A DNA stretch of 64,000 nt from the NCBI GenBank assembly GCA_963824985.1, contig CAWGRQ010000033.1:122613-186612 (forward strand). Direction: 5' to 3'. The position numbers were made by a program, and so were the translations under genes. Shown piece after piece: positions 1 to 8,366 of this stretch. Position 1 is the stretch's first letter, and the number at the start of each line of letters is the position of its first letter. The notes below the pieces were generated by a model, which was given only the letters and a program-made list of their open reading frames with translations, did not search any database and was not told where the DNA came from. The stretch comes from JAFNAG01 sp963824985. Its GTDB lineage: Bacteria; Acidobacteriota; UBA6911.

Positions 1-1309
1 AATCCTGGTCGGAATAGGGACCACGGTCGTCCGTGACCTCTCTCATACGGTCTGCGTAGTACCCCTTGGTCGCTTCGATGTCGCAATCCCAGGCCTTGCG
101 CTGGATGTTCCGGACGGCCAGGTTCATCAGCGCTTCCAGATCATCCTGCGAAAACTGCCCGTCGCGGATGGACTTGTAGAGCTGGGATTCGTAGCTGTCC
201 GCCTCGCCGAAGGAAGGCTGCAGCGTCTCGACCCGCAGCGGATTCTGCGAGAGGACGCGCAGCGCACCTTCCGCTTCCATCGAGGCGATCATGCCGCTCA
301 CGATGCGCTTGACCGGGAGTTCCAGGTAGAATGCCGCTTCCAGCGGGCTCAAGTCTTTGCAGATCTTTCCCGGTTTCCGATAGTCTGCGAGCTGGAGTTT
401 CGGCGGCGCCCAGTCGATGGAATCCCAGCGGATCTCATCCAGGCCGCGGTGGGCGGCCACCATCGAACGCTGCTTTTTCAGGACCACGGCCGCAAAAGCG
501 GCAATGCACAGGAAGATGCCGATTCCCAACGCCAGGCGCGAGGCGGGTTTTGCTCCTTGCCCGGCCTGCAGGTTCGCGGCAGCGAACCAGGCGGCAGGAG
601 TATAGAATTGCACCCGCATCGCGAAGTTGCTGCCCGGCTGGATTTTGCGGAAGACGACCATCAGCTTCCGGTCTCCCTCGCCGCCGAGTTGATAATCGAT
701 CTGGTAGAGTTCATTGACCCAGGGTTCTGTCAGGATCAACCTGTCGCGGGCCACTTGCGTGCGCAAATCGATACCGCTCGCGGGCTCGTAGGGAAGGACT
801 ACCTTCAGGTCGTAATAATCCTGTTGATCCGCTTCATCCCACTGCACCGGCGACCAATGGAATACCGCGAGGTCATCGCCCCGGCTGTCCGTGGTTTTGG
901 CAAGGTATCCGGCCCGGCTGAAGCTGGTGCGGAAAAAAAGGAAATAGGAGACCGTTCCTTGCGAGACACCGGCGCCTCCGGCCAGCACGACATCCCACTT
1001 GTCCGTTCCGACCTTATCGATGTTCAAGGCGTACCGGTGTCCGTCCGCATCGACGGCAAACGATTCCGGCAAAAAGGATCGGATCTCCAGGCGTTCGTTG
1101 CCGCTGAAATAAAACCCATGCAAATCCCCAGAGAGGACGGCATACCGGACCATGTACTTCACCAAAGCGCCGCCGTCGGGTGCGAACTCCACTACGGTTT
1201 CGACCGCCTCGATCCTGCCGGTTCCCGCCCATATGTCCGCCGGGACGAGACAGAGCGACAGTGCTGCAAATCCGGCGGCCAGGAAGTGTACTTTCCGGTT
1301 TCCGTTCAT
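1..1309 (-). CDS. DUF2207-like membrane protein (C-terminus beyond left edge)
   Basis: The minus-strand frame is open from an ATG at 1309 to the window edge, about 436 codons. AAGGGACG upstream is a plausible ribosome binding site. Residues 1-28 are a signal peptide. A roughly 230-residue extracytoplasmic domain follows, then one membrane helix at about 259-277 and a cytoplasmic region. That region contains a proline-rich PPKL stretch and a segment reading LSPLEAAFYLEL, which resemble the cytoplasmic half of DUF2207 membrane proteins. Function is unknown in that family. The family assignment rests on architecture and this short similarity, so it is tentative; the reading frame itself is convincing. 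The long plus-strand frames over the same DNA are shadows. Confidence 0.6.
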   Translation of the reverse strand, partial: MNGNRKVHFLAAGFAALSLCLVPADIWAGTGRIEAVETVVEFAPDGGALVKYMVRYAVLSGDLHGFYFSGNERLEIRSFLPESFAVDADGHRYALNIDKVGTDKWDVVLAGGAGVSQGTVSYFLFFRTSFSRAGYLAKTTDSRGDDLAVFHWSPVQWDEADQQDYYDLKVVLPYEPASGIDLRTQVARDRLILTEPWVNELYQIDYQLGGEGDRKLMVVFRKIQPGSNFAMRVQFYTPAAWFAAANLQAGQGAKPASRLALGIGIFLCIAAFAAVVLKKQRSMVAAHRGLDEIRWDSIDWAPPKLQLADYRKPGKICKDLSPLEAAFYLELPVKRIVSGMIASMEAEGALRVLSQNPLRVETLQPSFGEADSYESQLYKSIRDGQFSQDDLEALMNLAVRNIQRKAWDCDIEATKGYYADRMREVTDDRGPYSDQD

Positions 1310-1428
1310 GGGCGTTCGTCCCTTCGAAAAGGCGCACAGCGAAAACAGCGATCCAAAGTCGGCCCATTATATGCCATTTCCGCACGGTAGGCGAAGGCGC
1401 TGTAGCGGCCGCCACGTGATTTTCAAGC

Positions 1429-1494
1429 ACATACAGGCCTGTATGTCACTCCTGCCACCAGAAGCGGAAACAACCATAGCGGAACTGGTTCCGC
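1429..1494. promoter_or_regulatory. Two palindromes, candidate operators
   Basis: A perfect 18-bp palindrome, ACATACAGGCCTGTATGT, lies at 1429-1446. A second with 7-bp arms, GCGGAAC-TG-GTTCCGC, lies at 1479-1494. They sit in the divergent space between the DUF2207-like gene and the remnant of an XRE-type regulator at 1538, where a dimeric repressor could bind. The palindromes are seen directly; the operator role is inferred. Confidence 0.35.
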
Positions 1495-1537
1495 ATAGGA
1501 GGGTTTGGCGCAGCTATTTCGGTTTCTGTGAGTTCGT

Positions 1538-1690
1538 ATGAATATTGCTGATTATAAGGCATATTCGTTGCTCGCAGAGCTTCTGATGATGCAGAAAACC
1601 CTGGCGGAGGCAGTCCTCTTATTGCGGCAGGCTCTGCGCCTCCGGAGGCCGCAGTCATTTATCTCCAAGTTTGAGACAGGGGAAAGGCGT
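1538..1690 (+). pseudogene. XRE-family HTH regulator, degenerate remnant
   Basis: The frame from ATG 1538 reads a segment ending RRPQSFISKFETGERR. This is the recognition-helix signature of XRE/Cro-type DNA-binding domains (typically RPQSFVSKxExGERR). The preceding helices are scrambled (LLAELLMMQ, LLLRQALRL), suggesting internal indels. The same frame runs without a stop into an IS66 transposase fragment, so the insertion appears to have cut the regulator. It could still yield a chimeric peptide, but no intact domain is likely. Confidence 0.45.
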
Positions 1691-1720
1691 CCAAATTCCT
1701 TCCAAATTCTTCCATTTTCC

Positions 1721-2337
1721 GGATGCGACGAACTGTACCGGGACCGCAGTCGGAAGATCACCGAGGTAGCATGTTGGGCACATGTCCGCAGGAAGCATTT
1801 TGAGGCACAGTCGTCGGATCTCATGCGGTCTACGGTGATTCTTGCCTACATCCGTCTACTGTATGACGTAGAGCGCGAAGCGCGGAACATGAATCTGGAT
1901 TGCGAGGCTCGCAAGGCCTTGCGCTACGCCAGGTCGGTGCCGATCCTTATAGACATCAAGACCTGCCTGGAACGGGAACAGCCGGCGGTGCTGCCGAAGA
2001 GCCCTGAGGGTATGGCCATCTCCTACACGTTATCGAACTGGGACGCGCTCGTCCGGTACTGCGACGACGGCGACCTGGAAATTGACAACAACGGCGCCGA
2101 GCGCAGTCTGCGCGGGATCGCGATCGGCAGACAAACTGGACCTTCTTTGGCAGCGACGAGGGCGGCCCGACGGCCCCGGTCCTCACGAGCATTACGACGA
2201 CGTGCAAACGGCCCGGCGTCGATCCGTTCGAATACCTGCGCGACGTGTTCCAGCGCATCAGCCCACATCCCCAGAACAACCTCGACGACCTGCTGCCTGA
2301 CAAGTGGAAGGCTGCCCATGCGGTATCGATTCCCTGA
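1721..2337 (+). pseudogene. IS66-family transposase (TnpC) C-terminal remnant
   Basis: The translated region contains hallmarks of the IS66 TnpC catalytic half: ITEVACWAHVRRKHFEA, then a helical region, then EIDNNGAERSLRGIAIGR, the conserved block holding the catalytic Glu. At about 2133-2135 one A is missing from an A-run and the frame moves to the other phase. There it continues NWTFFGSDEGG...KRPGVDPFEYLRDV to a TGA at 2335-2337. The N-terminal zinc-binding and HTH parts and the accessory genes tnpA/tnpB are absent. This is a truncated, frameshifted remnant that cannot transpose by itself. Confidence 0.8.
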
Positions 2338-2550
2338 TCCCCCGCCCTCGAGAAAATCACACTTCGCCCGAAAATCCCTGACATGTGTTCACCGGACGCA
2401 TACATTTTGTCAGCGGAGGCGCTCTAAACCAACCATTCCCAATAAGTTCCGCCATCGGCCAACAAAGATCTTTCCGCAACCTTCTTTGTTCACGAACGTA
2501 TGATATTCATACACCTTTACGTTCATGGAATGGCAGCAGCGAGGTGGAAA

Positions 2551-3741
2551 ATGAAGGGCAGCTATCTTCTAGGATCGCTTCTTGTGTTGGGAATCAGCCT
2601 ATCTGATACCATCGATTCGAGTGCTGATGCACAAATCGGGCAGATAGCAAATAATGAGATCTGGGGGCCTGTTTCCGGTGGATTGCGCTGCCGATTGATA
2701 CCCACCTCGCCTTCCACGCGCAATGAATCCCCCGGCGGTGCCGGCACTCTCCGGACCTTCGATCGGAGCGAAGACATCACCTTCGCTTTCGAACTGCAGA
2801 ACGTGAGTGGCAGCCCGATCTCGTTGCTCCGAACCCGCTATCCTTCTGCCTATAACCCGGCGAATGGAAAGATAACCACCGATGTACTTGTGTCGCTCCT
2901 CGTGTCCTTTGAATTGCTCGACGAGTCTGGGCGGAAGGTCAATCATGCGGCCGAGGAAATAATCAATGATCAGATGCTTGGGGAATTGCGCTATATCGAG
3001 ATTGCAACCCTCGCACCCGGGAACAAGATTTCGTCCCTGCTTCATCCAGCCAGGACCTGGCAATGGCTCACAGCTGGACTGATGCCTGGAGAATATTCGG
3101 CACTCGTTCGGTATCACGCAATTGAGGAGCTTGTTCCTCCGGCACAATCGAACGCGGACATTTGGGAAGGAGAAATAGTTTCAGCCCCAGCTTCGTTTAA
3201 GCTGGGGGATGGCGATCAGCGGGTCTTACAGGAACTTGTATGGGGTCCACCAACAAACAACCTGCAGGCTGCGCTGGAATTGACGCCGTATCCGCAAAAC
3301 CTTGTTCCTGGCACCCAGTTGGACCAACGATTCCATGTGCGAAACGTAGGAACCAAACCGATCCAACTTAGAAGCGAGCATTGGCGCCAGGATGACCGCC
3401 CAATTGTGTTTGATGAGAACGGCAAGGAACGGCGCGTCGGCTCCAGCATTCAAACGGGCATTTCAATACTGATTCGGTACATTCTTCAGCCGGGGCAGAA
3501 GGTGGTACTCGATTCCGGAGCGCTAGGGTGTCAGAGCGATGGCCAGGTTCCGAAGAAATCCCATTTTCCCGTCATATACCACCTTACCTATGTTCCTGGC
3601 AGGTACACAATCAGATATGCACTGGGCTTCCGCGGGGAAACGATGCTAGCGTCTGATGGCATGACGATCATCGACATTCCAGGTGACGACTGGACAGGAA
3701 CCGTCTTTACCGGTGCCGTTCCGCTTTTGATTTATAGGTAG
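2551..3741 (+). CDS. Secreted protein of unknown function
   Basis: This is a 396-residue protein. ATG 2551 is preferred over the in-frame ATG at 2500 because GAGGTGG precedes it at proper spacing and the product then begins directly with a signal peptide (MKGSYLLGSLLVLGISLS). The mature protein is rich in beta-type sequence and has two similar halves, each with an extended segment on balance of forces/values such as FELQNVSGSPISLLRT and FHVRNVGTKPIQLRSE. This suggests two Ig-like beta-sandwich domains. I do not recognise a named family. It stands alone, downstream of the IS66 remnant, with no visible partner. Confidence 0.65.
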   Translation: MKGSYLLGSLLVLGISLSDTIDSSADAQIGQIANNEIWGPVSGGLRCRLIPTSPSTRNESPGGAGTLRTFDRSEDITFAFELQNVSGSPISLLRTRYPSAYNPANGKITTDVLVSLLVSFELLDESGRKVNHAAEEIINDQMLGELRYIEIATLAPGNKISSLLHPARTWQWLTAGLMPGEYSALVRYHAIEELVPPAQSNADIWEGEIVSAPASFKLGDGDQRVLQELVWGPPTNNLQAALELTPYPQNLVPGTQLDQRFHVRNVGTKPIQLRSEHWRQDDRPIVFDENGKERRVGSSIQTGISILIRYILQPGQKVVLDSGALGCQSDGQVPKKSHFPVIYHLTYVPGRYTIRYALGFRGETMLASDGMTIIDIPGDDWTGTVFTGAVPLLIYR

Positions 3742-3756
3742 ACCATAAAAAGGGAT

Positions 3757-3885
3757 CGAGGGTGCGATCATCAGGATCGTCTTTAGCCGCCGGTTTCCTT
3801 GGCGTGAGGCCCCTTCGGTGCCCTTGCCGGCCGACTCGTGGCGACGAATGCCAATACCGCAGGTTTGCCAGAGCTTGCGCTTGTT
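3757..3885 (-). pseudogene. IS110-family transposase C-terminal fragment
   Basis: On the minus strand a short frame reads KRKLWQTCGIGIRRHESAGK then a stretch ending GNRRLKTILMIA. This resembles the transposase_20 region of IS110-family proteins, where a Y/CGLG...R.S.GK...GNRxL pattern is usual. No start, no upstream DEDD domain and no ends are present. It is only about 43 codons long and directly abuts the RAYT unit, so it is a relic at best. Confidence 0.35.
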
Positions 3886-3921
3886 CGGCAGTCGCTGGCC
3901 ATCCTCGGGAAAATGGGGGAA

Positions 3922-4688
3922 AATGGGGACGCAACCCATTATACATTGACATGCCCGGGGCTTGTGAGTAGGATGGCCCGATGCCGAGAATCGCAAGAGC
4001 TGTAATCCCTGGAATTGCTCATCACGTCACGCAAAGGGGCAACCGGCGGGAGGATATATTTTTTGAGGAGGCGGATCGGCAGCGCTACCTGCAGCTTCTG
4101 CTGGAATATTCCAGCAAGCATGGGTTGGGAATACTGGCCTATTGCCTGATGACCAACCACGTTCACCTGGTGTGCATACCGGAGAGGGCCCGAACGTTCG
4201 GATCGGTATTCCGGCCATTGGATCTGCGCTATACGCAGCATATCAACCTCGCGCTTGGGCTTACGGGGCGATTATGGCAAGGGCGTCCGTTTTCATGCGC
4301 GCTCGACAATGAGCATCTGATCGCGGCCGTGCGCTATGTGGAACGGAACCCGGTGCGGGCGCGGATGGCGCGCAAGGCGGAGCAATATCCGTGGAGCAGC
4401 GCGGCGGCACACTGCGGGCGGCGCCCGGATCCGTTGTTAAGCCCGCTCGATGGGTTGGTGCCGGTAAGGACGGAAGACTGGTCGGCATGGCTGGCCGAGA
4501 AGGAGGACGAGGAGATGCTGGCGACGATCCGGCTTCACACGCGAACGGGCCGTCCGGCAGGGGACAAGAGATTTGTGTCGGGGCTGGAAGCCCGACTGGG
4601 ACGCCGGCTGCAGGCCAGACCCATTGGGCGGCCCAGGAAAGGAAAGACAGAAGTATTGTCGAAAAGATAAGGGGTTGCGTCCCCATTA
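3922..4688. mobile_element. REP-transposase unit bounded by a 16-bp inverted repeat
   Basis: AATGGGGACGCAACCC at 3922-3937 is repeated in exact inverted form, GGGTTGCGTCCCCATT, at 4673-4688. The two copies lie immediately outside the RAYT gene (upstream 44 bp, downstream 3 bp). Additional GGGGAAAATGGGG-type sequence lies beside each copy. Flanking REP-like inverted repeats are typical of REP-associated tyrosine transposases. A related orphan GGGTTGCGTCC lies at 34745. Confidence 0.65.
3981..4670 (+). CDS. REP-associated tyrosine transposase (RAYT, Y1_Tnp)
   Basis: This 229-residue protein has the typical RAYT order. The opening is MPRIARAVIPGIAHHVTQRGN, with the first conserved beta strand. 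The HUH metal site is at about residues 57-61 (MTNHVHLV). The helix with the catalytic Tyr is RYVERNPVRA near residue 118, followed by the YPWSSAAAH block. Such enzymes nick and mobilise REP hairpins as single-stranded DNA. The C-terminal extension includes an HTH-like basic tail. The gene is intact, sits within a matching inverted repeat, and is probably the cognate enzyme for GGGTTGCGTCC repeats elsewhere. Confidence 0.9.
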   Translation: MPRIARAVIPGIAHHVTQRGNRREDIFFEEADRQRYLQLLLEYSSKHGLGILAYCLMTNHVHLVCIPERARTFGSVFRPLDLRYTQHINLALGLTGRLWQGRPFSCALDNEHLIAAVRYVERNPVRARMARKAEQYPWSSAAAHCGRRPDPLLSPLDGLVPVRTEDWSAWLAEKEDEEMLATIRLHTRTGRPAGDKRFVSGLEARLGRRLQARPIGRPRKGKTEVLSKR

Positions 4689-4952
4689 TCCCCATTATTC
4701 GCACGAATGTACTGGATTGTCATCCTCCTTCCTGTTTGAAAAAGGTGCGAATTGGGTGGTCGGCACAACGTCGGGCGTTACCGGAACATTGCCGCGCAAT
4801 AGGAACTTGAAGATGATCCGAGTCTAAGCCCGATTCAACCCTAAGGTCAATAGCAATGCCCTGCTGCGAAGCGTTCACGCATCACAGGGTCTGGAAGGGC
4901 CTTCGCATCCACCGCCCTCCCGACCATGGACTCCTCATCGCCGTGCCTGGAG

Positions 4953-5807
4953 CTATTGCACCTTGGTCAAATACTGGGTCACGCACTGCCAGCGCCCGTC
5001 GCGTTTGGCGTACACCTCTGTCCACCGCACCTGTTGGCTCGTGTCCTTTCCGCTGGTCGTGCTTTTCTCGACATACAGCCCGTGGACGACTGCCGTGTCG
5101 CCGAACACCATGGCTTTCATTTCGTGATTTTCACCAGATTCTATCTTTGCCGGATTGGATCTCATCTCATCCAGCACATGCTTTTTGTTTTGTGTTCGAC
5201 CGTTGAAATTGGACACAAAATCGTTGGCGAGGAACTTGTCCACGACAGCCGTGTCCTTCTTGAGATTGGCAGCGGCCCAGTCTCTTTCCAACTGGTACAG
5301 AGCTTCCTCTTCGATTCCGTTCGGCGTCGCTCCGGGTACAGGCTGATCGCTGTTCCACATGTCATAAACACATTTCCATGTTCCGTCTGATTGTCGTCGA
5401 AATGTGCCGACCCATTTGCCTTGATCGTTGACGGCGCTTAGTCCGCTGGCCGTGGGAGTAGCCGTCCAAGTCCATGTCCCCCTTGCGACCGCCAGGTCAC
5501 CCGACGACAGCACGCTTGCAACCGAATCGGTCTCTTTTATCGAAGTGTTCCGATCCAAGTCTGTTTGGGCGTATTTGCGAATCGCTTCAATTCCTTCAAG
5601 CGGCGAACCATTGGGCTGCAATCTGACTGCATCGCCTGTGTAGTAGATGGATGTATATTCAGGGAGACTGCGAGCATTGGTTTGCTTTTCAAATTCCGCC
5701 ACCATATTCTTAATCGCTTGTATGTCGGCAGGATCATTGACCTTTTGGGCACAGGCAGAAAACAGAAAAAGCAGGACACAGAGGATTACCGCATAGGTGG
5801 TTTTCAT
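4953..5807 (-). CDS. Lipoprotein with two SnoaL/DUF4440-like domains
   Basis: The chosen start, ATG 5807, is preceded by GGAG (GGAGTTGAAGCC) and gives a lipoprotein signal (MKTTYAVILCVLLFLFSAC) with Cys at about residue 19. The upstream in-frame start would bury the signal. The 284-residue product contains two successive alpha+beta cone domains of about 120 residues, each with NTF2/SnoaL-type features: AIKNMVAEFEKQTNARSLPE then WTWTATPT...GKWVGTFRR, and LERDWAAANLKKDTAVVDKF then VYAKRDGRWQCV. Such domains bind small molecules or are calcium/calmodulin-kinase-II-association-like. The specific function is unknown. It is monocistronic. Confidence 0.75.
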   Translation of the reverse strand: MKTTYAVILCVLLFLFSACAQKVNDPADIQAIKNMVAEFEKQTNARSLPEYTSIYYTGDAVRLQPNGSPLEGIEAIRKYAQTDLDRNTSIKETDSVASVLSSGDLAVARGTWTWTATPTASGLSAVNDQGKWVGTFRRQSDGTWKCVYDMWNSDQPVPGATPNGIEEEALYQLERDWAAANLKKDTAVVDKFLANDFVSNFNGRTQNKKHVLDEMRSNPAKIESGENHEMKAMVFGDTAVVHGLYVEKSTTSGKDTSQQVRWTEVYAKRDGRWQCVTQYLTKVQ

Positions 5808-6226
5808 GGCTTCAACTCCAGTTGATTGATTGAGATTGGTGAACTGTAGGGTCTGGCCGATGTCAGGCACGGGGCCTCCAGTTCGGCATAACTGGTGAGA
5901 TGCTTTGTGGTGGGGCCATTATACGGAGAGGCGGCCTTTTCAGGAACGGGAAAGCGTTGCCGCAAGGTTGAGCGTGATCCTCATGGGCTCTGCCGCACCA
6001 TCAGGTCGACAACCACTGCATCTTCAAAATTCGGTGACAGGCACCTCATTCACTTTTTTCGAATCGGGGACTGAGGATCCGAAGCTGTCACATTGAAAGG
6101 AGTGGGGGGGGGCGGGAACTGACGATGGCAAACGGTGACGCTCCTTGGAGCAGTTTCCTGGAGACCGGGGACGGACGCAGGGTCGGGGTCGGAACCCGTT
6201 CTCCGCGCTGCTCGGCCCGTTCTCCC
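5808..6226. other. Intergenic region with a GTGACAG hairpin
   Basis: No gene is supported in these 419 bp. GTGACAG at 6034-6040 pairs with CTGTCAC at 6085-6091. The left arm is embedded in GGTGACAGGCACC, a motif that looks like a REP/RAYT-type repeat. A run of nine G (about 6107-6115) follows. It may act as the end signal of the large minus-strand operon that stops at 6227, but no clear T-tract hairpin is visible. Confidence 0.4.
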
Positions 6227-8293
6227 CTATCGGGTGAGAGCGCAGGGGCCGTGACCGGAATCCTTCAGTGCGAATGCGCCCGTGGGACAGACTTCGGCGG
6301 CGCGGCGCGCGGCGGTAGGCAGGGCCTCGATCATGGTCCCCTGGAGCGGGACGGCGACCGCGGATTCGAAGCCTCGGCCGACGATTGCAAGCCCGAGCCC
6401 GTCGCCGGCTTCGGCGGCGGCGGTCACACACGCGCCGCAGAGGATGCACTTGCCGGGTTCGTAAACGATTTCTGGGTGCGAGGTGTCTCGCCGGAACTTC
6501 CGGCGCGCGCCGGCAAAACGCAGCGGATCCGCCCCGTATTCGGTGGCATACTGGCGCAGCTGGCACGTGCTTGCCTTCCAGCACCCGCAATTCATGCAGC
6601 GGCCGGCTTCGCGCCGGGCCACTTCGGCGGAGAAACCGAGCTCGACTTCAGCAAAACTTCCCAATCGCTCCGCGACCGGCAATTCGGGCATGGGGGCGCG
6701 CGGCGACTGTTCGACCTCGCGCAGGAACTCGGCCAGTTCATCTTCGTCCATCCTACCCATCATGACACTGACCATTTCCGGGGCGCCGTGAACCGGCCGC
6801 CCTCCTAGATACTGGTCAATCGATATGGCGGCGAGCTTTCCGGCAGCGACCGCGCGAACCGCGAGATCCGCACCGGTGACTGCGTCACCGCCGGCAAACA
6901 CACCCTCGAGATTGGTGGCCAGGGTCGCGGGATTGACGGCGATGCCACGCCGCGAAAGGCGGAGGTCTTCGGCGCCCAGCGAGCCGGCATCGACGGTCTG
7001 ACCGATCGCCGTGATTACGCAGGCCGCCTCCAGGGTGAACTCCGAACCGGGGACCGGCACGGGACGGGCTCGGCCGCTTTCATCTGGCGCGCCAAGCTCC
7101 ATGCGCGTGCATGTAAGAATCAGTCTGCCGTCTCCGTTTCTTTCCAGGTGGACCGGGGCCGCCAGCGTCTCGATCCGGACACCTTCGGCTTCGGCGGCCT
7201 CCACTTCGGACATCAGGCACGGCATCTCGCGCCGGCTGCGGCGATACAGGATTGTCACCGGTTGCGCCCCCAGGCGAACCGCCGTTCGGGCGACGTCCAG
7301 GGCGGTGTTGCCTCCCCCCAGGACCAGCACATTGCCTCTGAGTGGAGGCGGAGCATTTCCGGCGACATCCGCGAGGAAGTCGACCGCAGGAAGCGCCAGG
7401 TCTTCACCGGGGCAACCGAGATCCTGCGAACGCTGCGCGCCGATGGCGAGAAAGATCGCATCGAAGTCGCGGCGCAGGCTGTCGAGATGGAAGTCCGCGC
7501 CCAGTCGCCGGCCCATCCGGAACTCGCCGCCGAGGATGCGAACCACTTCGATTTCTCTATCCAGTTCGTGCCGCGGCAGGCGGAATGCGGGGATGCCATA
7601 GCGGAGCATGCCCCCCGGCTGCGGGTGCCCGTCGTACAGAACCACGGCGTGCCCGCGCCGCAACAGGTGGCAGGCGGCGGCCAGCCCCGCAGGCCCCGCC
7701 CCGACCACGGCAACCCTCTTTCCGCTGGCCGGATCCCGGCGCGGAATGTAGCGCGCCTCCGACTCCAGGTCGCGGTCGGACGTAAAGCGGTGAAGGTGGC
7801 CGACGGAAAGAGACTCCCCGGTCTCGCAATGGTGGCAGCGCTGCTCGCACAAACGCGGGCAGATGCGCCCCAGGGCACCGGGCAGCGTAAGAAAATCGGC
7901 GGCGATTTCCGCCGCTCGCGCCTGGTCTCCAGAGGAAATCTGAGTCAGGAAGCCGGGGATGTCGAGCCGCGCGGGACACCCGGTCCTGCATGGTCCGATG
8001 CAATCGCCGACGTGATCCGAAAGCAGAAGCTCGAGAGCCATCTTTCTGGCGGCGCGCACTTCATCCGCGTCTGTGTGCACCACCATGCCCTCTCCCACCG
8101 GCATGGCGCACGAAGGAGACAGGTTTACTTTCCCTTCAATCTGAACGGCGCAAATGAAGCACGATGCGGCCGGCGGAAAATTCTCGACATGACAAAGGGT
8201 CGGAATGCGGATCCCCAGCCGGCGCGCCGCCTCAAGGATGGTGGTCCCCTCCTCGGCATGGGTCTCGCGGCCGTTGATTGTCAGGCGCACCAT
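6227..8293 (-). CDS. 2Fe-2S / GltD-like FAD-NAD(P) oxidoreductase with 4Fe-4S sites
   Basis: This is a 688-residue multidomain flavoprotein. Residues 1-80 are a NuoG/HydA-type 2Fe-2S ferredoxin domain (Cys in CHVENF, CFICAV, SCAMP). About 100-160 hold Cys motifs CIGPCRTGC and ICPRLCEQRC, as in the GltD/NfnB N-terminus. About 190-480 hold the FAD fold (VAVVGAGPAGLAAACHLL) and a nested NAD(P) fold (VLVLGGGNTALDVA). The C-terminus has CMNCGCWKASTC and a CILCGAC half-ferredoxin. Families with this core (GltD, NfnB, SfrB) move electrons between NAD(P)H and Fe-S proteins. As last gene after NuoE/F it occupies the slot of NuoG or the hydrogenase subunit in related complexes. No H-cluster or molybdopterin domain is present. 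Confidence 0.88.
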   Translation of the reverse strand: MVRLTINGRETHAEEGTTILEAARRLGIRIPTLCHVENFPPAASCFICAVQIEGKVNLSPSCAMPVGEGMVVHTDADEVRAARKMALELLLSDHVGDCIGPCRTGCPARLDIPGFLTQISSGDQARAAEIAADFLTLPGALGRICPRLCEQRCHHCETGESLSVGHLHRFTSDRDLESEARYIPRRDPASGKRVAVVGAGPAGLAAACHLLRRGHAVVLYDGHPQPGGMLRYGIPAFRLPRHELDREIEVVRILGGEFRMGRRLGADFHLDSLRRDFDAIFLAIGAQRSQDLGCPGEDLALPAVDFLADVAGNAPPPLRGNVLVLGGGNTALDVARTAVRLGAQPVTILYRRSRREMPCLMSEVEAAEAEGVRIETLAAPVHLERNGDGRLILTCTRMELGAPDESGRARPVPVPGSEFTLEAACVITAIGQTVDAGSLGAEDLRLSRRGIAVNPATLATNLEGVFAGGDAVTGADLAVRAVAAGKLAAISIDQYLGGRPVHGAPEMVSVMMGRMDEDELAEFLREVEQSPRAPMPELPVAERLGSFAEVELGFSAEVARREAGRCMNCGCWKASTCQLRQYATEYGADPLRFAGARRKFRRDTSHPEIVYEPGKCILCGACVTAAAEAGDGLGLAIVGRGFESAVAVPLQGTMIEALPTAARRAAEVCPTGAFALKDSGHGPCALTR

Positions 8294-8366
8294 CGCAGCA
8301 TCCAGTGAGAGTCGACACGAGGGCTCGGAAAACCGATTCCAGAACCGACGCGAGCGGATTTTTTGT

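Noticed and set aside
449..1390. 313-codon plus-strand frame
   Set aside because: Lies opposite the DUF2207-like gene, which has a signal peptide, a membrane helix and a ribosome binding site; no motif in the plus frame.
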